Part shown: piece after piece, positions 1-6,777 of the stretch
How the letters are laid out: each line of letters starts with the position of its first letter
How positions within the stretch are numbered: position 1 is the first letter of the stretch
NCBI GenBank assembly: GCA_017998555.1
Contig: JAGOCU010000015.1
Span: 1-16,689, forward strand
Length of the DNA: 16,689 bases
Source of the DNA: Thermoflexales bacterium
Lineage (GTDB): Bacteria; Chloroflexota; Anaerolineae; J036; Brachytrichaceae
Reading direction: 5' to 3'
Translations under genes and position numbers: made by a program
The notes under the pieces: model-generated
The model's database searches: none
What the model saw: only the letters and a program-made list of their open reading frames with translations
Told to the model about the DNA's origin: nothing

Positions 1-2
1 AC

Positions 3-353
3 AACCTGTTCGAAATGATGCAGGTCCTGATCGGAGCGATCAACGCATTCACGACCAAGTGCGTGGTGGGCGTGACCGCCCAGCGCGAGAAGGCCACCGC
101 CTGGCTCGGGCGCAACGCCATCGTCGTTACTGCCCTCAACCCGGTCATCGGCTACCAGGCCGGGGCCGAGCTGGTGAAAGAGGCGATGAAGCGCAACGCC
201 ACCATTCGCGAGGTCGCCGCTACCCGGATTGAGGCGGGCACGCTGGCCAAGAAGGATGGCTCGCCGATCACCCTGGCAGAGGTGGACGCGGTCCTGTCGG
301 ACCTGCGCAAGCTTACCGATGGCGGGCTGGGCGGCCCGGCCGGCGGCGGCTAA
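3..353 (+). CDS. Class II fumarate hydratase / aspartate ammonia-lyase family, C-terminal fragment
   Basis: The frame is open from the window edge, so the gene begins upstream and only the last 116 residues are seen. The fragment matches the C-terminal part of the fumarase/aspartase superfamily. It has the helix reading KCVVGVTAQRE, then VTALNPVIGY, which corresponds to the conserved 'VTxLNPxIGY' segment of FumC and AspA, then the KEAMKRNATIREVA region of the small C-terminal domain. Family members reversibly add water or ammonia across fumarate in the cytoplasm. The catalytic serine loop lies outside the window, so fumarase and aspartase cannot be separated here. The tail is glycine-rich (GGLGGPAGGG). 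A long hairpin follows the stop codon, so it is probably a separate transcription unit from the glycan genes. Confidence 0.85.
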   Translation, partial: NLFEMMQVLIGAINAFTTKCVVGVTAQREKATAWLGRNAIVVTALNPVIGYQAGAELVKEAMKRNATIREVAATRIEAGTLAKKDGSPITLAEVDAVLSDLRKLTDGGLGGPAGGG

Positions 354-367
354 ACCCTTACAGGTCA

Positions 368-416
368 TTTCGGAAGCAATTGCACCCGGCGGAGCCGGGT
401 GCAATTGCTTCCGAAA
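368..416. repeat. Perfect 23-bp inverted repeat with 3-nt loop, possible terminator of the upstream lyase
   Basis: Arms at 368-390 and 394-416 are exact reverse complements separated by the triplet GGA. It begins 14 bases after the lyase stop codon, where a terminator is expected. There is no T-tract on the plus strand, so it is not a classical intrinsic terminator. Its end lies two bases before the TATAAT box at 419-424. It may insulate the downstream promoter or act as a recognition or structural element. It has the same size and loop length as the hairpin at 13569-13617. Confidence 0.9.
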
Positions 417-418
417 GC

Positions 419-424
419 TATAAT
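419..424 (+). promoter_or_regulatory. Consensus -10 box (TATAAT) eight bases before the ATG at 433; probable leaderless start
   Basis: A perfect TATAAT is followed by eight bases and then ATG. With the usual 6-8 base distance from -10 to the transcription start, the mRNA would begin at or next to the start codon, leaving no room for a Shine-Dalgarno sequence, and none is seen. No convincing -35 hexamer lies 16-18 bases upstream; that stretch is the right arm of the 23-bp hairpin. Confidence 0.6.
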
Positions 425-432
425 CACGCTTA

Positions 433-2073
433 ATGTCCTCGCAACCGCCCGCGCCGCCGCCCAACGACGCCGATAACCCCGCAGAAGACTGGGCGATGCC
501 GGGCGACACAACCGGCTCGTGGGAGGGGGATGAGGCGCGTCCGGCGCGCCCGGCGCGCGCGCCCGCCCCGCCACCCATCAGCCCCGCCAACCTCGCCGAA
601 GACTGGGCGTTGCCAGGCGACACTACCGGTTCATGGGAAGGCGAAGGCGTCCGCCCGGCCAGCGCCACCGCGCCGGCGCCGTCTGTTGCAGATTCGCTCA
701 AAGCCCCGCTGGTGGCGCTGTGGGCGGACCCGCGCAGCCGGCCCCTGGTCTTGCTGTCGGCCGCGGGCGTGATCGGCGTGTGCGCCCTCGCCTGCTTTGT
801 CCTGGCGTTGGCCGCCCTGGCCAACCGTCCGCCGGACAATCAGCCCCCGACTTCCGGCACCGCGACGGCCGTGGCGTCCCGGCCCGTCACCTCGTCCATC
901 GGCCTGTCGGTGAGCGTCGCCGGAACGCCGGCGCCCAGCCCGGTGGCGGGCATCCCCAGTCGACTGCAAGTGGGCGGGCGCGCCTTCACCATCAATCCCG
1001 TGCAACTGAGCGCGAAAAATGAGTGGACCTACGACCGGGACGCGCAGAAAACGGCCTTCTGGGCGGCCGGCACGCTGGTCAACTACGTCCTTGGACTGCA
1101 CAACTCGACCGACAACCGGACGGCCTTCGAGTCCCTCAAAGTCGGCGATTTGCTCGTCCTCGACACGGGCGCCGGGCAGTTCCGCTATCGCGTGTCCACC
1201 CTCACCAGCCTCAAGATCGATGATCCGGCCCCGCTCCGTGAGCAGTCCTCGCCCCAGATTACCCTGCTCCTGCTGGGCGATACCAACACGCCCAACCAGC
1301 GCCGGGCCGTGGTTGCAAAATACACCGATGAAGGCTCGCCCAACGTTCTGGCTTCAGTCGGAGCGCCGATCAATCTGGTTGACCTGCGGGTGAAAGCCAC
1401 GAACCCGCGCCTGCTCGAAGGCAGCCGGGTGGGGCTGCCGGCCGGCCGCAACTACTACCAGGTCGATATCGAGATTGCCAGCCTGCTGACCCGCACGCTC
1501 GAGACCGGCACGTTTGTGGCCGAGCTTATTGACGGGTCGGGCGCGCGCTATCCGCTCTCGACCCAGGCGGCCTTCGCCAGCGGCGGCAAGGGTTGGGCGA
1601 GCGGCTCGCTGGCCCCTGGCGCGACGATCAATGTGACGGCTGGCTTTGACGTGCCGGCGTCGATGGCCGGGCCCAAGATCGAGCTGGACTTCTCGGCCGA
1701 CGCCAGCAACGCCTTTGTCGCCCGGGTGTCGATCCCCTATCGGCCGGTCATCATCAACCCGACCGCCGCGCCCACGGCCGCGCCGGCTGCTGATGTCGAT
1801 TTGCTGGCAGTCAACCTGTCGCCCGAGGGAAACGAAGTCCGTATCGTCGGGCAGATCCGCAACCTGACCAGCCGCGATCTGGCGGTCTCGCCGCGGGACG
1901 TGTCTCTGACCGGGAATGGCACGCCGGTCGCCCTCAACGCCGCGCTGCCGGGCTTCCCGTGGACGATCCCGTCCAACGAGACGCTCGCCTTCCAACTGAA
2001 CTTTTCGCGTCCGCCCGCCGGCAACGTCGTGTTCACTTTGTTCGGGCGCAGCTATCAGATCGACGGGCTGTAG
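433..2073 (+). CDS. Membrane-anchored sortase-like protein without catalytic cysteine, with C-terminal beta domains
   Basis: A 546-residue protein. Residues 1-100 are a proline/alanine-rich, presumably cytoplasmic tail with two copies of EDWxxPGDTTGSWEG (18-32 and 56-70). One hydrophobic segment lies at about 104-130, followed by a Pro/Ser/Thr linker. Residues about 180-298 resemble a sortase (peptidase C60) barrel: FWAAGT, LGLHNS with His223 where the sortase 'GH' histidine sits, ESLKVGDLLVLDTG, FRYRV, then a strand ending ITLLLLG. Active sortases have TLxTC at that strand, so the cysteine appears to be lost; Arg290/291 could correspond to the catalytic arginine. Residues 312-436 and 453-546 look like two beta-sandwich domains separated by a TAAPTAAPAA linker. 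The stop codon directly abuts the kinase start. It is likely a surface or envelope protein; a sortase-derived binding or scaffold role is inference. Domain assignment is by eye. Confidence 0.75.
   Translation: MSSQPPAPPPNDADNPAEDWAMPGDTTGSWEGDEARPARPARAPAPPPISPANLAEDWALPGDTTGSWEGEGVRPASATAPAPSVADSLKAPLVALWADPRSRPLVLLSAAGVIGVCALACFVLALAALANRPPDNQPPTSGTATAVASRPVTSSIGLSVSVAGTPAPSPVAGIPSRLQVGGRAFTINPVQLSAKNEWTYDRDAQKTAFWAAGTLVNYVLGLHNSTDNRTAFESLKVGDLLVLDTGAGQFRYRVSTLTSLKIDDPAPLREQSSPQITLLLLGDTNTPNQRRAVVAKYTDEGSPNVLASVGAPINLVDLRVKATNPRLLEGSRVGLPAGRNYYQVDIEIASLLTRTLETGTFVAELIDGSGARYPLSTQAAFASGGKGWASGSLAPGATINVTAGFDVPASMAGPKIELDFSADASNAFVARVSIPYRPVIINPTAAPTAAPAADVDLLAVNLSPEGNEVRIVGQIRNLTSRDLAVSPRDVSLTGNGTPVALNAALPGFPWTIPSNETLAFQLNFSRPPAGNVVFTLFGRSYQIDGL
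484..642 (+). repeat. Two 45-bp coding repeats (484-528 and 598-642) in the cytoplasmic tail of the sortase-like protein
   Basis: Both units encode EDW(M/L)-type PGDTTGSWEG motifs of 15 residues, differing only by Met/Leu at position 5. At DNA level I count seven differences over 45 bases, six of them silent. That points to an old duplication kept by selection on the peptide, not to recent slippage. A Pro/Ala-rich spacer separates the units. I know no function for this motif. Confidence 0.85.
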
Positions 2074-3129
2074 ATGATCATCAGCCGCACGCCCTTTCGC
2101 ATTTCGTTCCTGGGCGGGGGCACCGATTATCCGGGCTGGTATCGCGAGAACGGCGGGGCCGTCTTGTCGACGACGATCGACAAGTACTGCTATTTGACCT
2201 GCCGCTATCTGCCGCCCTTCTTCGAACATCGCTATCGGGTGGTGTACTCGAAGATGGAGAACTGCAACGCCATCGATGAAATCGCCCATCCGGCGGTGCG
2301 GGGCGTGCTGCGCCATCTGGGCTGGGAGCGCGGATTGGAGATCCACCACGACGCCGATCTGCCGGCCCGCAGCGGGATGGGCTCGAGCTCGTCTTTCACC
2401 GTTGGGCTTTTGCACGCGCTGCATGGCCTGCGCGGCGAGATGCGCAGCAAGGCCCAGCTTCTGGGCGAGGCCCTGCATGTCGAGCAGGATGTGTTGCGCG
2501 AGACCGTGGGTTCGCAGGACCAGGCCGCGGCGGCGCATGGCGGGCTGAACACCTTTGTCTTCGAGCAATCCGGCGGCATCGTGGCCCGCCGTCTGATCCT
2601 TTCGGCCGAGCGGATGGAAGAGCTCGAGTCGCACCTGATGCTGTTCTACAGCGGGATCAAGCGGACCGCTTCGGATGTGGCCGAGTCGTTTGTGCCGGGC
2701 ATTGCCGAAAAGCGGGCCCAGCTCGGCCGCTTCCGGGCGATGGTCGACGAGGGCGCGGCGATCCTGAGCGCGGGCCGGCCGCTGCGCGAGTTCGGAACGC
2801 TGTTGGACGAAGCGTGGCGGCTCAAGCGCGGGCTGAGCGCGCTGGTCTCCAACGCCGATGTCGACGAGATGTATGCGGCCGCGCTGGGCGCGGGCGCCTG
2901 GGGCGGCAAACTCCTCGGCGCCGGGGGCGGGGGCTTTGTGTTGATCTTCGCCCCGCCCGAGCGGCGGGCCGCTGTGCGCGACGCCCTGCGCGGGCATATT
3001 CATGTGCCGTTTCGGATGGAATCTTCGGGCAGCCAGATCATCTTCTACGATCCCGAGCAGGAATATCACGAGGCCGAGGCTGAGCGCGCCAGCGGCGCTC
3101 ACCGCGCGTTTCGCGAGATGGGCGCGTGA
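2074..3129 (+). CDS. GHMP-family sugar kinase, HddA-like (heptose 7-phosphate kinase family)
   Basis: A 351-residue soluble kinase of the GHMP superfamily. Motif 1 is TPFRISFLGGGTDYP (6-20). The ATP-binding motif 2 is PARSGMGSSSS (97-107). GSQDQ places the probable catalytic Asp at 149, and motif 3 is KLLGAGGGGF (279-288). The N-terminal GGGTD and the GxQDQxAAxxGG wording are those of D-glycero-D-manno-heptose 7-phosphate kinases (HddA) and related sugar kinases, which phosphorylate C1 before nucleotide activation. The usual HddA partners (isomerase GmhA, phosphatase GmhB, nucleotidyltransferase HddC) are not in the window, so the substrate is open. The ATG follows the previous TAG without any gap, implying translational coupling. 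The next gene starts four bases after the stop. Confidence 0.85.
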   Translation: MIISRTPFRISFLGGGTDYPGWYRENGGAVLSTTIDKYCYLTCRYLPPFFEHRYRVVYSKMENCNAIDEIAHPAVRGVLRHLGWERGLEIHHDADLPARSGMGSSSSFTVGLLHALHGLRGEMRSKAQLLGEALHVEQDVLRETVGSQDQAAAAHGGLNTFVFEQSGGIVARRLILSAERMEELESHLMLFYSGIKRTASDVAESFVPGIAEKRAQLGRFRAMVDEGAAILSAGRPLREFGTLLDEAWRLKRGLSALVSNADVDEMYAAALGAGAWGGKLLGAGGGGFVLIFAPPERRAAVRDALRGHIHVPFRMESSGSQIIFYDPEQEYHEAEAERASGAHRAFREMGA

Positions 3130-3133
3130 ACCC

Positions 3134-4636
3134 ATGCGCGAAACTCTCAAGCGCCTCGCGCGTTTTACCGCCGGCTACAGCCTGAGCGCCCTGATCGGCC
3201 CGCTCTTCACGCTGCTCCTGACGCCCCTCTACACCCGGGCCCTCGAACCGGCCGACTACGGCGTCGTCGACGTGCTCATGACCCTCTCGGCCCTGCTGGT
3301 CGCCATCTCCATGCTGGGGATGGACCAGGCCCTGAGCGCGCACTTCTTTGACAAGGGCGACACCGCTGAAGCCGATGCCTGGCGCCGAAACCTGACGACG
3401 ACCGCCCTGATGGTGGTCACCGGCGTGGCGATCGTTGCGGCGCTGGGGCTGGCCCTCTTCGCCGAGCCCCTGGCGGCCCAGCTCTTTCACGATCCGGCCC
3501 GGCGGGTGACGGTGCTGCTGGTCGCCGTCAACGTGGCCTTTCTGCCCGTTTACAACTTGACGATTCATGCCCTGCGCCTGCGCATGCAGATTGCCCGGGC
3601 GAACGCGGTCAGCCTGACCTATCTGTTCACGCTGATCGGGGCCGCGGTGACGATGGTGCTCGGTCTGCGCATGCGGGCGACGGGAATCGTCGCGGCCAAC
3701 GCGCTGGCCTCTGTCGCGGCGAGCGTGATTGGCATTGTCCTGGCGGCCGGCCCGCTGCGCGGACGCCCGTCGCCGGCGCTGGGCCGCTCGCTGCTGGGGG
3801 TGGGGATCGGTGTGCTGCCCGGCGCGCTGGGGATGCTGATCTTTACCAATATCGACCGGCCGCTGCTCACCCAGTTTGTCAGCGCCGCGGACGTCGGGCT
3901 GTACTCGATCGCCAACAAGCTGGCCAGCATGGTATTCGTCGCCATGAGCCCGATCTTCGCGGCCTGGTGGCCGATTGCGCTGGAGATGGCCGGCCGGCCC
4001 GAGGCGTCCCGCCAATTCCCGCGCTTCTTTGAGTATTTCTTGTCCGCCGGGTTCATGCTCGCGTTGGGCATTGGCCTCTTTGCGCCCGAAATCCTGCAAG
4101 TCTTTGCCCGGGATGCCTATGTCCCGGCCGCGCCCTATGCGCTTGCGCTGATGGCCTACAACGGGCCGATCGGATTCGCCTTTGCTCTGCTTCAGATTGG
4201 GTTGGTCTCGCGCAAGCGCACCGGCCTGACCAGCCTGGCTTTTCTTGTATCTGCGACGACCAATATCACCCTGAATCTGATCCTGATGCCGCGTCTCGGC
4301 GTGTGGGGGGCGGTCTGGGCAACCCTGGCCGCCGGTATGGTGCAGACCGTGTTGCTGTTTCGTTTTGCCCAGTCGGTCTACCCCATCCGCTACCGCTGGT
4401 TGCGGGTTCTGGCCCTGTTCGGGGGATATGGGGTGATTACCGCCGCCTTCTTGCTCACACCCGCGCCATGGTCATTCTGGGCGCGGGCGCTGGCAATTGG
4501 GTTGATGGCGGCTCTGATTATTCTCGTTGGCGTGGCCACGCCCCGCCAAATTGTGGATGGGGTCGGGATGCTGCGCCGTTACGCCATCCGTCTACTTGGG
4601 CGGCCGGCTTCGTTCGACGGTCGAGAACAGCATTAG
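3134..4636 (+). CDS. Wzx-type polysaccharide/oligosaccharide flippase (MOP superfamily)
   Basis: About 500 residues with some 12-14 hydrophobic segments. It opens LKRLARFTAGYSLSALIGPL and continues LLLTPLYTRALEPADYGVVD, the typical first helix and loop of Wzx/RfbX-like polysaccharide flippases. These move lipid-linked oligosaccharides from the cytoplasmic to the outer face of the membrane. A second half-like start appears at LGVGIGVLPGALGMLIFTNIDRPLL, with the conserved 'D/NR' in the helix and VGLYSIANKLAS, as in the family. I start it at the ATG at 3134, four bases after the kinase stop. The open frame reaches back to 3002, but those residues overlap the kinase gene and are not flippase-like. 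The GT4 gene follows after 17 bases. Confidence 0.88.
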   Translation: MRETLKRLARFTAGYSLSALIGPLFTLLLTPLYTRALEPADYGVVDVLMTLSALLVAISMLGMDQALSAHFFDKGDTAEADAWRRNLTTTALMVVTGVAIVAALGLALFAEPLAAQLFHDPARRVTVLLVAVNVAFLPVYNLTIHALRLRMQIARANAVSLTYLFTLIGAAVTMVLGLRMRATGIVAANALASVAASVIGIVLAAGPLRGRPSPALGRSLLGVGIGVLPGALGMLIFTNIDRPLLTQFVSAADVGLYSIANKLASMVFVAMSPIFAAWWPIALEMAGRPEASRQFPRFFEYFLSAGFMLALGIGLFAPEILQVFARDAYVPAAPYALALMAYNGPIGFAFALLQIGLVSRKRTGLTSLAFLVSATTNITLNLILMPRLGVWGAVWATLAAGMVQTVLLFRFAQSVYPIRYRWLRVLALFGGYGVITAAFLLTPAPWSFWARALAIGLMAALIILVGVATPRQIVDGVGMLRRYAIRLLGRPASFDGREQH

Positions 4637-4653
4637 TCGGTCGCGACACCTCG

Positions 4654-5865
4654 ATGGATATGAAACGTGAACCCCGCATCGTCATCCTTTCCGATTTCTA
4701 TGGCGTCGTAGCGCGGGGCGCAGAGCGCATCGTCGATGAACTCTGGCGAAACCTCGAGGGAAACGTATCGATCCTGGGCATGGCAGGCGTCTTTTCCAGG
4801 ACGGAAACCCCCGCCGCAAGCGCTTTGCAGGATTTGGATCGACTGATCTCCAGGACGCTGCGTGGCAGGTGGGCACGTTTCGCTGGAGGCGCGGTTCGAG
4901 ACAGATTCCGAATGGTGATCGGCACGCGGGACTACATTTCGCCGAGTCAGGTCCTGGACGCCAGATTCGCCGGCGGGCTTCCGAACGCGCTCGATCGGGC
5001 GCAGCCTGATGTTGTCATCTCCTACGGTGGACTGCACACGCATCGGGTTGCGTCGGGCTGGTGTCGGCGCGCGGGAGCGGTGCTCCTCGGACACTATGGC
5101 GGTCCGGTTGGGTGGAGTATGCGGGTCTCGGCACGTCAACTGACTCACGGCATTGTGGTGAGCACCCCCGATCAGCTTGCCTATGTGCGGCGCCATGAGC
5201 CAAAGTCCCGCGCCCACCTGATACCGCCCGGTGTCGATCTGGATGCCTTTCGGCCCGTATCCGCGCCGACCGAAGTGGCGTCGTTGGCCGCACTCGCGTC
5301 TCCGCGCGTGTTGTGCGTTTCGGCGTTCGATGCCTATAAACGGCTGGACCTCCTTGTGGACGCCGTTGCGCGACTGGGGGTCGGATCGCTGGCTCTTGTC
5401 GGGGACGGCGCCTTGAGAGATGCTGTCGTTTCCCACGCCATGAAAACTCTGGGGCCCGGGCGCTTTGTCTATCTTGGCACGTTGAACAAGACAGATCTTG
5501 CGAGCGTCTATCGAGGTTGCGATGTCTTCTGTCTGCCCTCACAGAATGAGGCCTTTGGCATCGTCATCATCGAAGCCATGGCCAGCAACAAACCAGTCGT
5601 GGTCACCCAGGATGCGGTCCGCGCCTGGATGGTCGGAGACGCAGGGATAACGGTTGATGTCGAGGATCAGGCCCGATTTGGGGCCGCCCTGTCCCACGCC
5701 GCGGCGGCCGACTGGGCAAACCGCCCCCGAAGTCGGGCGGCTTTTTTCTCCTCCGTCCAGGTGGCGCGGGCCTGGAACGACCTGATTGCCAGCTGTCTCG
5801 AGGGAAGAACCGACCGGCCCACTCTGTTTGAACGGGACAGCGTGTCGCAACAGAAAGCGATCTGA
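4654..5865 (+). CDS. GT4-family (GT-B fold) glycosyltransferase
   Basis: A 403-residue retaining glycosyltransferase of the GT-B fold. The C-terminal donor-binding half is clear: IPPGVDLDAFRP (190-201), VLCVSAFDAYKRLDLLVDAV with the Lys229-Arg230 pair, YLGTLNKTDLASVYRGCDVF, and the E-x7-E motif EAFGIVIIE (Glu299 and Glu307), followed by EAMASNKPVVVTQD. The N-terminal acceptor half has VISYGGLHTHRVASGW. It presumably adds a sugar to the lipid-linked glycan exported by the adjacent flippase. ATG codons at 4654 and 4660 are both possible; the frame extends upstream to 4303, but only inside the flippase gene. GC content here looks lower (near 60% in lines I counted) than in the flanking genes. 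A terminator-like sequence lies within the coding region. Confidence 0.88.
   Translation: MDMKREPRIVILSDFYGVVARGAERIVDELWRNLEGNVSILGMAGVFSRTETPAASALQDLDRLISRTLRGRWARFAGGAVRDRFRMVIGTRDYISPSQVLDARFAGGLPNALDRAQPDVVISYGGLHTHRVASGWCRRAGAVLLGHYGGPVGWSMRVSARQLTHGIVVSTPDQLAYVRRHEPKSRAHLIPPGVDLDAFRPVSAPTEVASLAALASPRVLCVSAFDAYKRLDLLVDAVARLGVGSLALVGDGALRDAVVSHAMKTLGPGRFVYLGTLNKTDLASVYRGCDVFCLPSQNEAFGIVIIEAMASNKPVVVTQDAVRAWMVGDAGITVDVEDQARFGAALSHAAAADWANRPRSRAAFFSSVQVARAWNDLIASCLEGRTDRPTLFERDSVSQQKAI
5721..5747 (+). terminator. Intrinsic-terminator-like hairpin plus six T's inside the GT4 coding sequence
   Basis: CCGCCC (5721-5726) can pair with GGGCGG (5735-5740), leaving an eight-base loop. After one C, six T's follow at 5742-5747. 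Stem plus T-tract on the plus strand has the form of a rho-independent terminator, yet it lies about 120 bases before the GT4 stop codon. The protein reads normally through it. During translation the ribosome would probably keep the stem from forming. Confidence 0.5.
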
Positions 5866-5941
5866 TGGAGGCGCGGGACCGCCTGGCGTCGTTTCGTCGC
5901 AACGCGCTTTGTGCGCTCCGACCGCCGCCTTTTGGCGCGGC
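5866..5941. other. Short convergent intergenic gap with weak hairpins
   Basis: The 76 bases between the GT4 stop and the end of the FkbM gene contain small GC-rich inverted repeats. GCCGC near 5924 can pair with GCGGC ending at 5941 across a T-rich loop, and AGGCG/CGCCT lies near 5870-5885. No T-tract follows either. They could help end transcription from both sides, but the support is weak. Confidence 0.3.
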
Positions 5942-6709
5942 TTAACTGACCAGGGAGGACTTGGGCACAAACGCGGACGTCTTTTTGACAAACAAGAGAT
6001 CCGTCTGCCAGAGCGCGCCATTGGGGAGTCGGCTTTGTGAGCAAAAGTCCAGAAGTTGAAAATCACGCTCGGTCATGAAGGCGACAACTTCGGCAAGGGT
6101 TGGACAGCCCTGGTTGATCGCAATGAGCGACGCCTCCATCAGGACAAATTCGGCGGCATGCAGCGTCTGCGGGGCGCCGCGGAGCACCTCGAGCTCATAG
6201 CCCTGGACATCCAGCTTGACAAAATCCGGTTGGGCATAGCCGGCATAGCGTCCCAGCAGCGTGTCGAGCCGCACGAGGGGTCTTTCTACGTATTTGCGGG
6301 GATAGGGGCTGGCCTCTTCGAGGACCGAGGAACCGGTCTCCATTTCGACAAAGCGGGCCATCTCGCCGTCGCGCGGACCCAGTAATGCGATGACGTACTC
6401 AACCTCGCCCGGGTGAAGCGCGCACGCGTCGCGCAGAATGGATTCCTTGCCCGGCTGCCCTTCCACCATGAGCACTTTCGCTCCGGGAAAAACACCCCTG
6501 AACTGCCGCATCCACTCCCCGTGGTAGGCGCCGATATCCAGGGCCACCCGAGGCGAGTAGCCCCAATCCCGCAGATATGCCAGCGCGCCATCGATACTGG
6601 GATAAACCGGATACAGTCCCGCGCCCAGGAAACGCGCCGCGCGAAAAGCCGCTTTTCGTATCGGTCTTGGCGTGATGGATCTGAGCTTTCGAAAGAGTGT
6701 CCTGATCAT
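5942..6709 (-). CDS. FkbM-family SAM-dependent methyltransferase
   Basis: A 255-residue class I methyltransferase of the FkbM family. From the chosen start, SAM motif I is VALDIGAYHGEW at about 55-66. It is followed by KVLMVEGQP (acidic ribose-binding residue), VEYVIALLGPRDG, a GSSVLEEAS segment and the family signature DFVKLDVQGYELEVLRGA. FkbM enzymes O-methylate sugars or polyketides and are common in glycan clusters. A longer start at 6766 would add 19 residues that do not look like the family and would leave only 11 bases to the divergent GT2 gene, covering its promoter, so I use the ATG at 6709. Neither start has a clear Shine-Dalgarno sequence. It is the only minus-strand gene among the glycan genes between 433 and 13562, and has low GC like the adjacent GT4, suggesting later insertion. 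Confidence 0.88.
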   Translation of the reverse strand: MIRTLFRKLRSITPRPIRKAAFRAARFLGAGLYPVYPSIDGALAYLRDWGYSPRVALDIGAYHGEWMRQFRGVFPGAKVLMVEGQPGKESILRDACALHPGEVEYVIALLGPRDGEMARFVEMETGSSVLEEASPYPRKYVERPLVRLDTLLGRYAGYAQPDFVKLDVQGYELEVLRGAPQTLHAAEFVLMEASLIAINQGCPTLAEVVAFMTERDFQLLDFCSQSRLPNGALWQTDLLFVKKTSAFVPKSSLVS

Positions 6710-6741
6710 GAGTTGCGTGGAATGAGAATGCAGGCCGAAGT

Positions 6742-6769
6742 TTGGCGCGCGTGACACTGATGTCATAAT
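6742..6769 (+). promoter_or_regulatory. Candidate promoter of the GT2 operon (TTGGCG - 16 bp - CATAAT), leaderless
   Basis: CATAAT at 6764-6769 matches five of six -10 positions and ends eight bases before the ATG at 6778. TTGGCG at 6742-6747 matches four of six -35 positions with a 16-base spacer. The geometry predicts transcription starting at the start codon, as for the gene at 433. It overlaps the divergent intergenic region upstream of the FkbM gene. Confidence 0.5.
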
Positions 6770-6777
6770 GCCCGACC

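Noticed and set aside
3002..3133. Longer N-terminus for the flippase
   Set aside because: The 44 added residues lie in the kinase coding sequence in another frame and are not membrane-protein-like; the ATG at 3134 begins the recognisable flippase helix.
1354..3150. 598-codon minus-strand open frame
   Set aside because: Antisense to the sortase-like and kinase genes; Arg/His/Gln-rich text typical of GC-rich shadow frames, with no motif.
4303..4653. Longer N-terminus for the first GT4
   Set aside because: It overlaps the flippase gene in another frame; the GT4 fold begins at REPRIVILSDFYG.
6710..6766. Longer N-terminus for the FkbM methyltransferase
   Set aside because: It would cover the promoter of the divergent GT2 gene and adds a non-conserved peptide.
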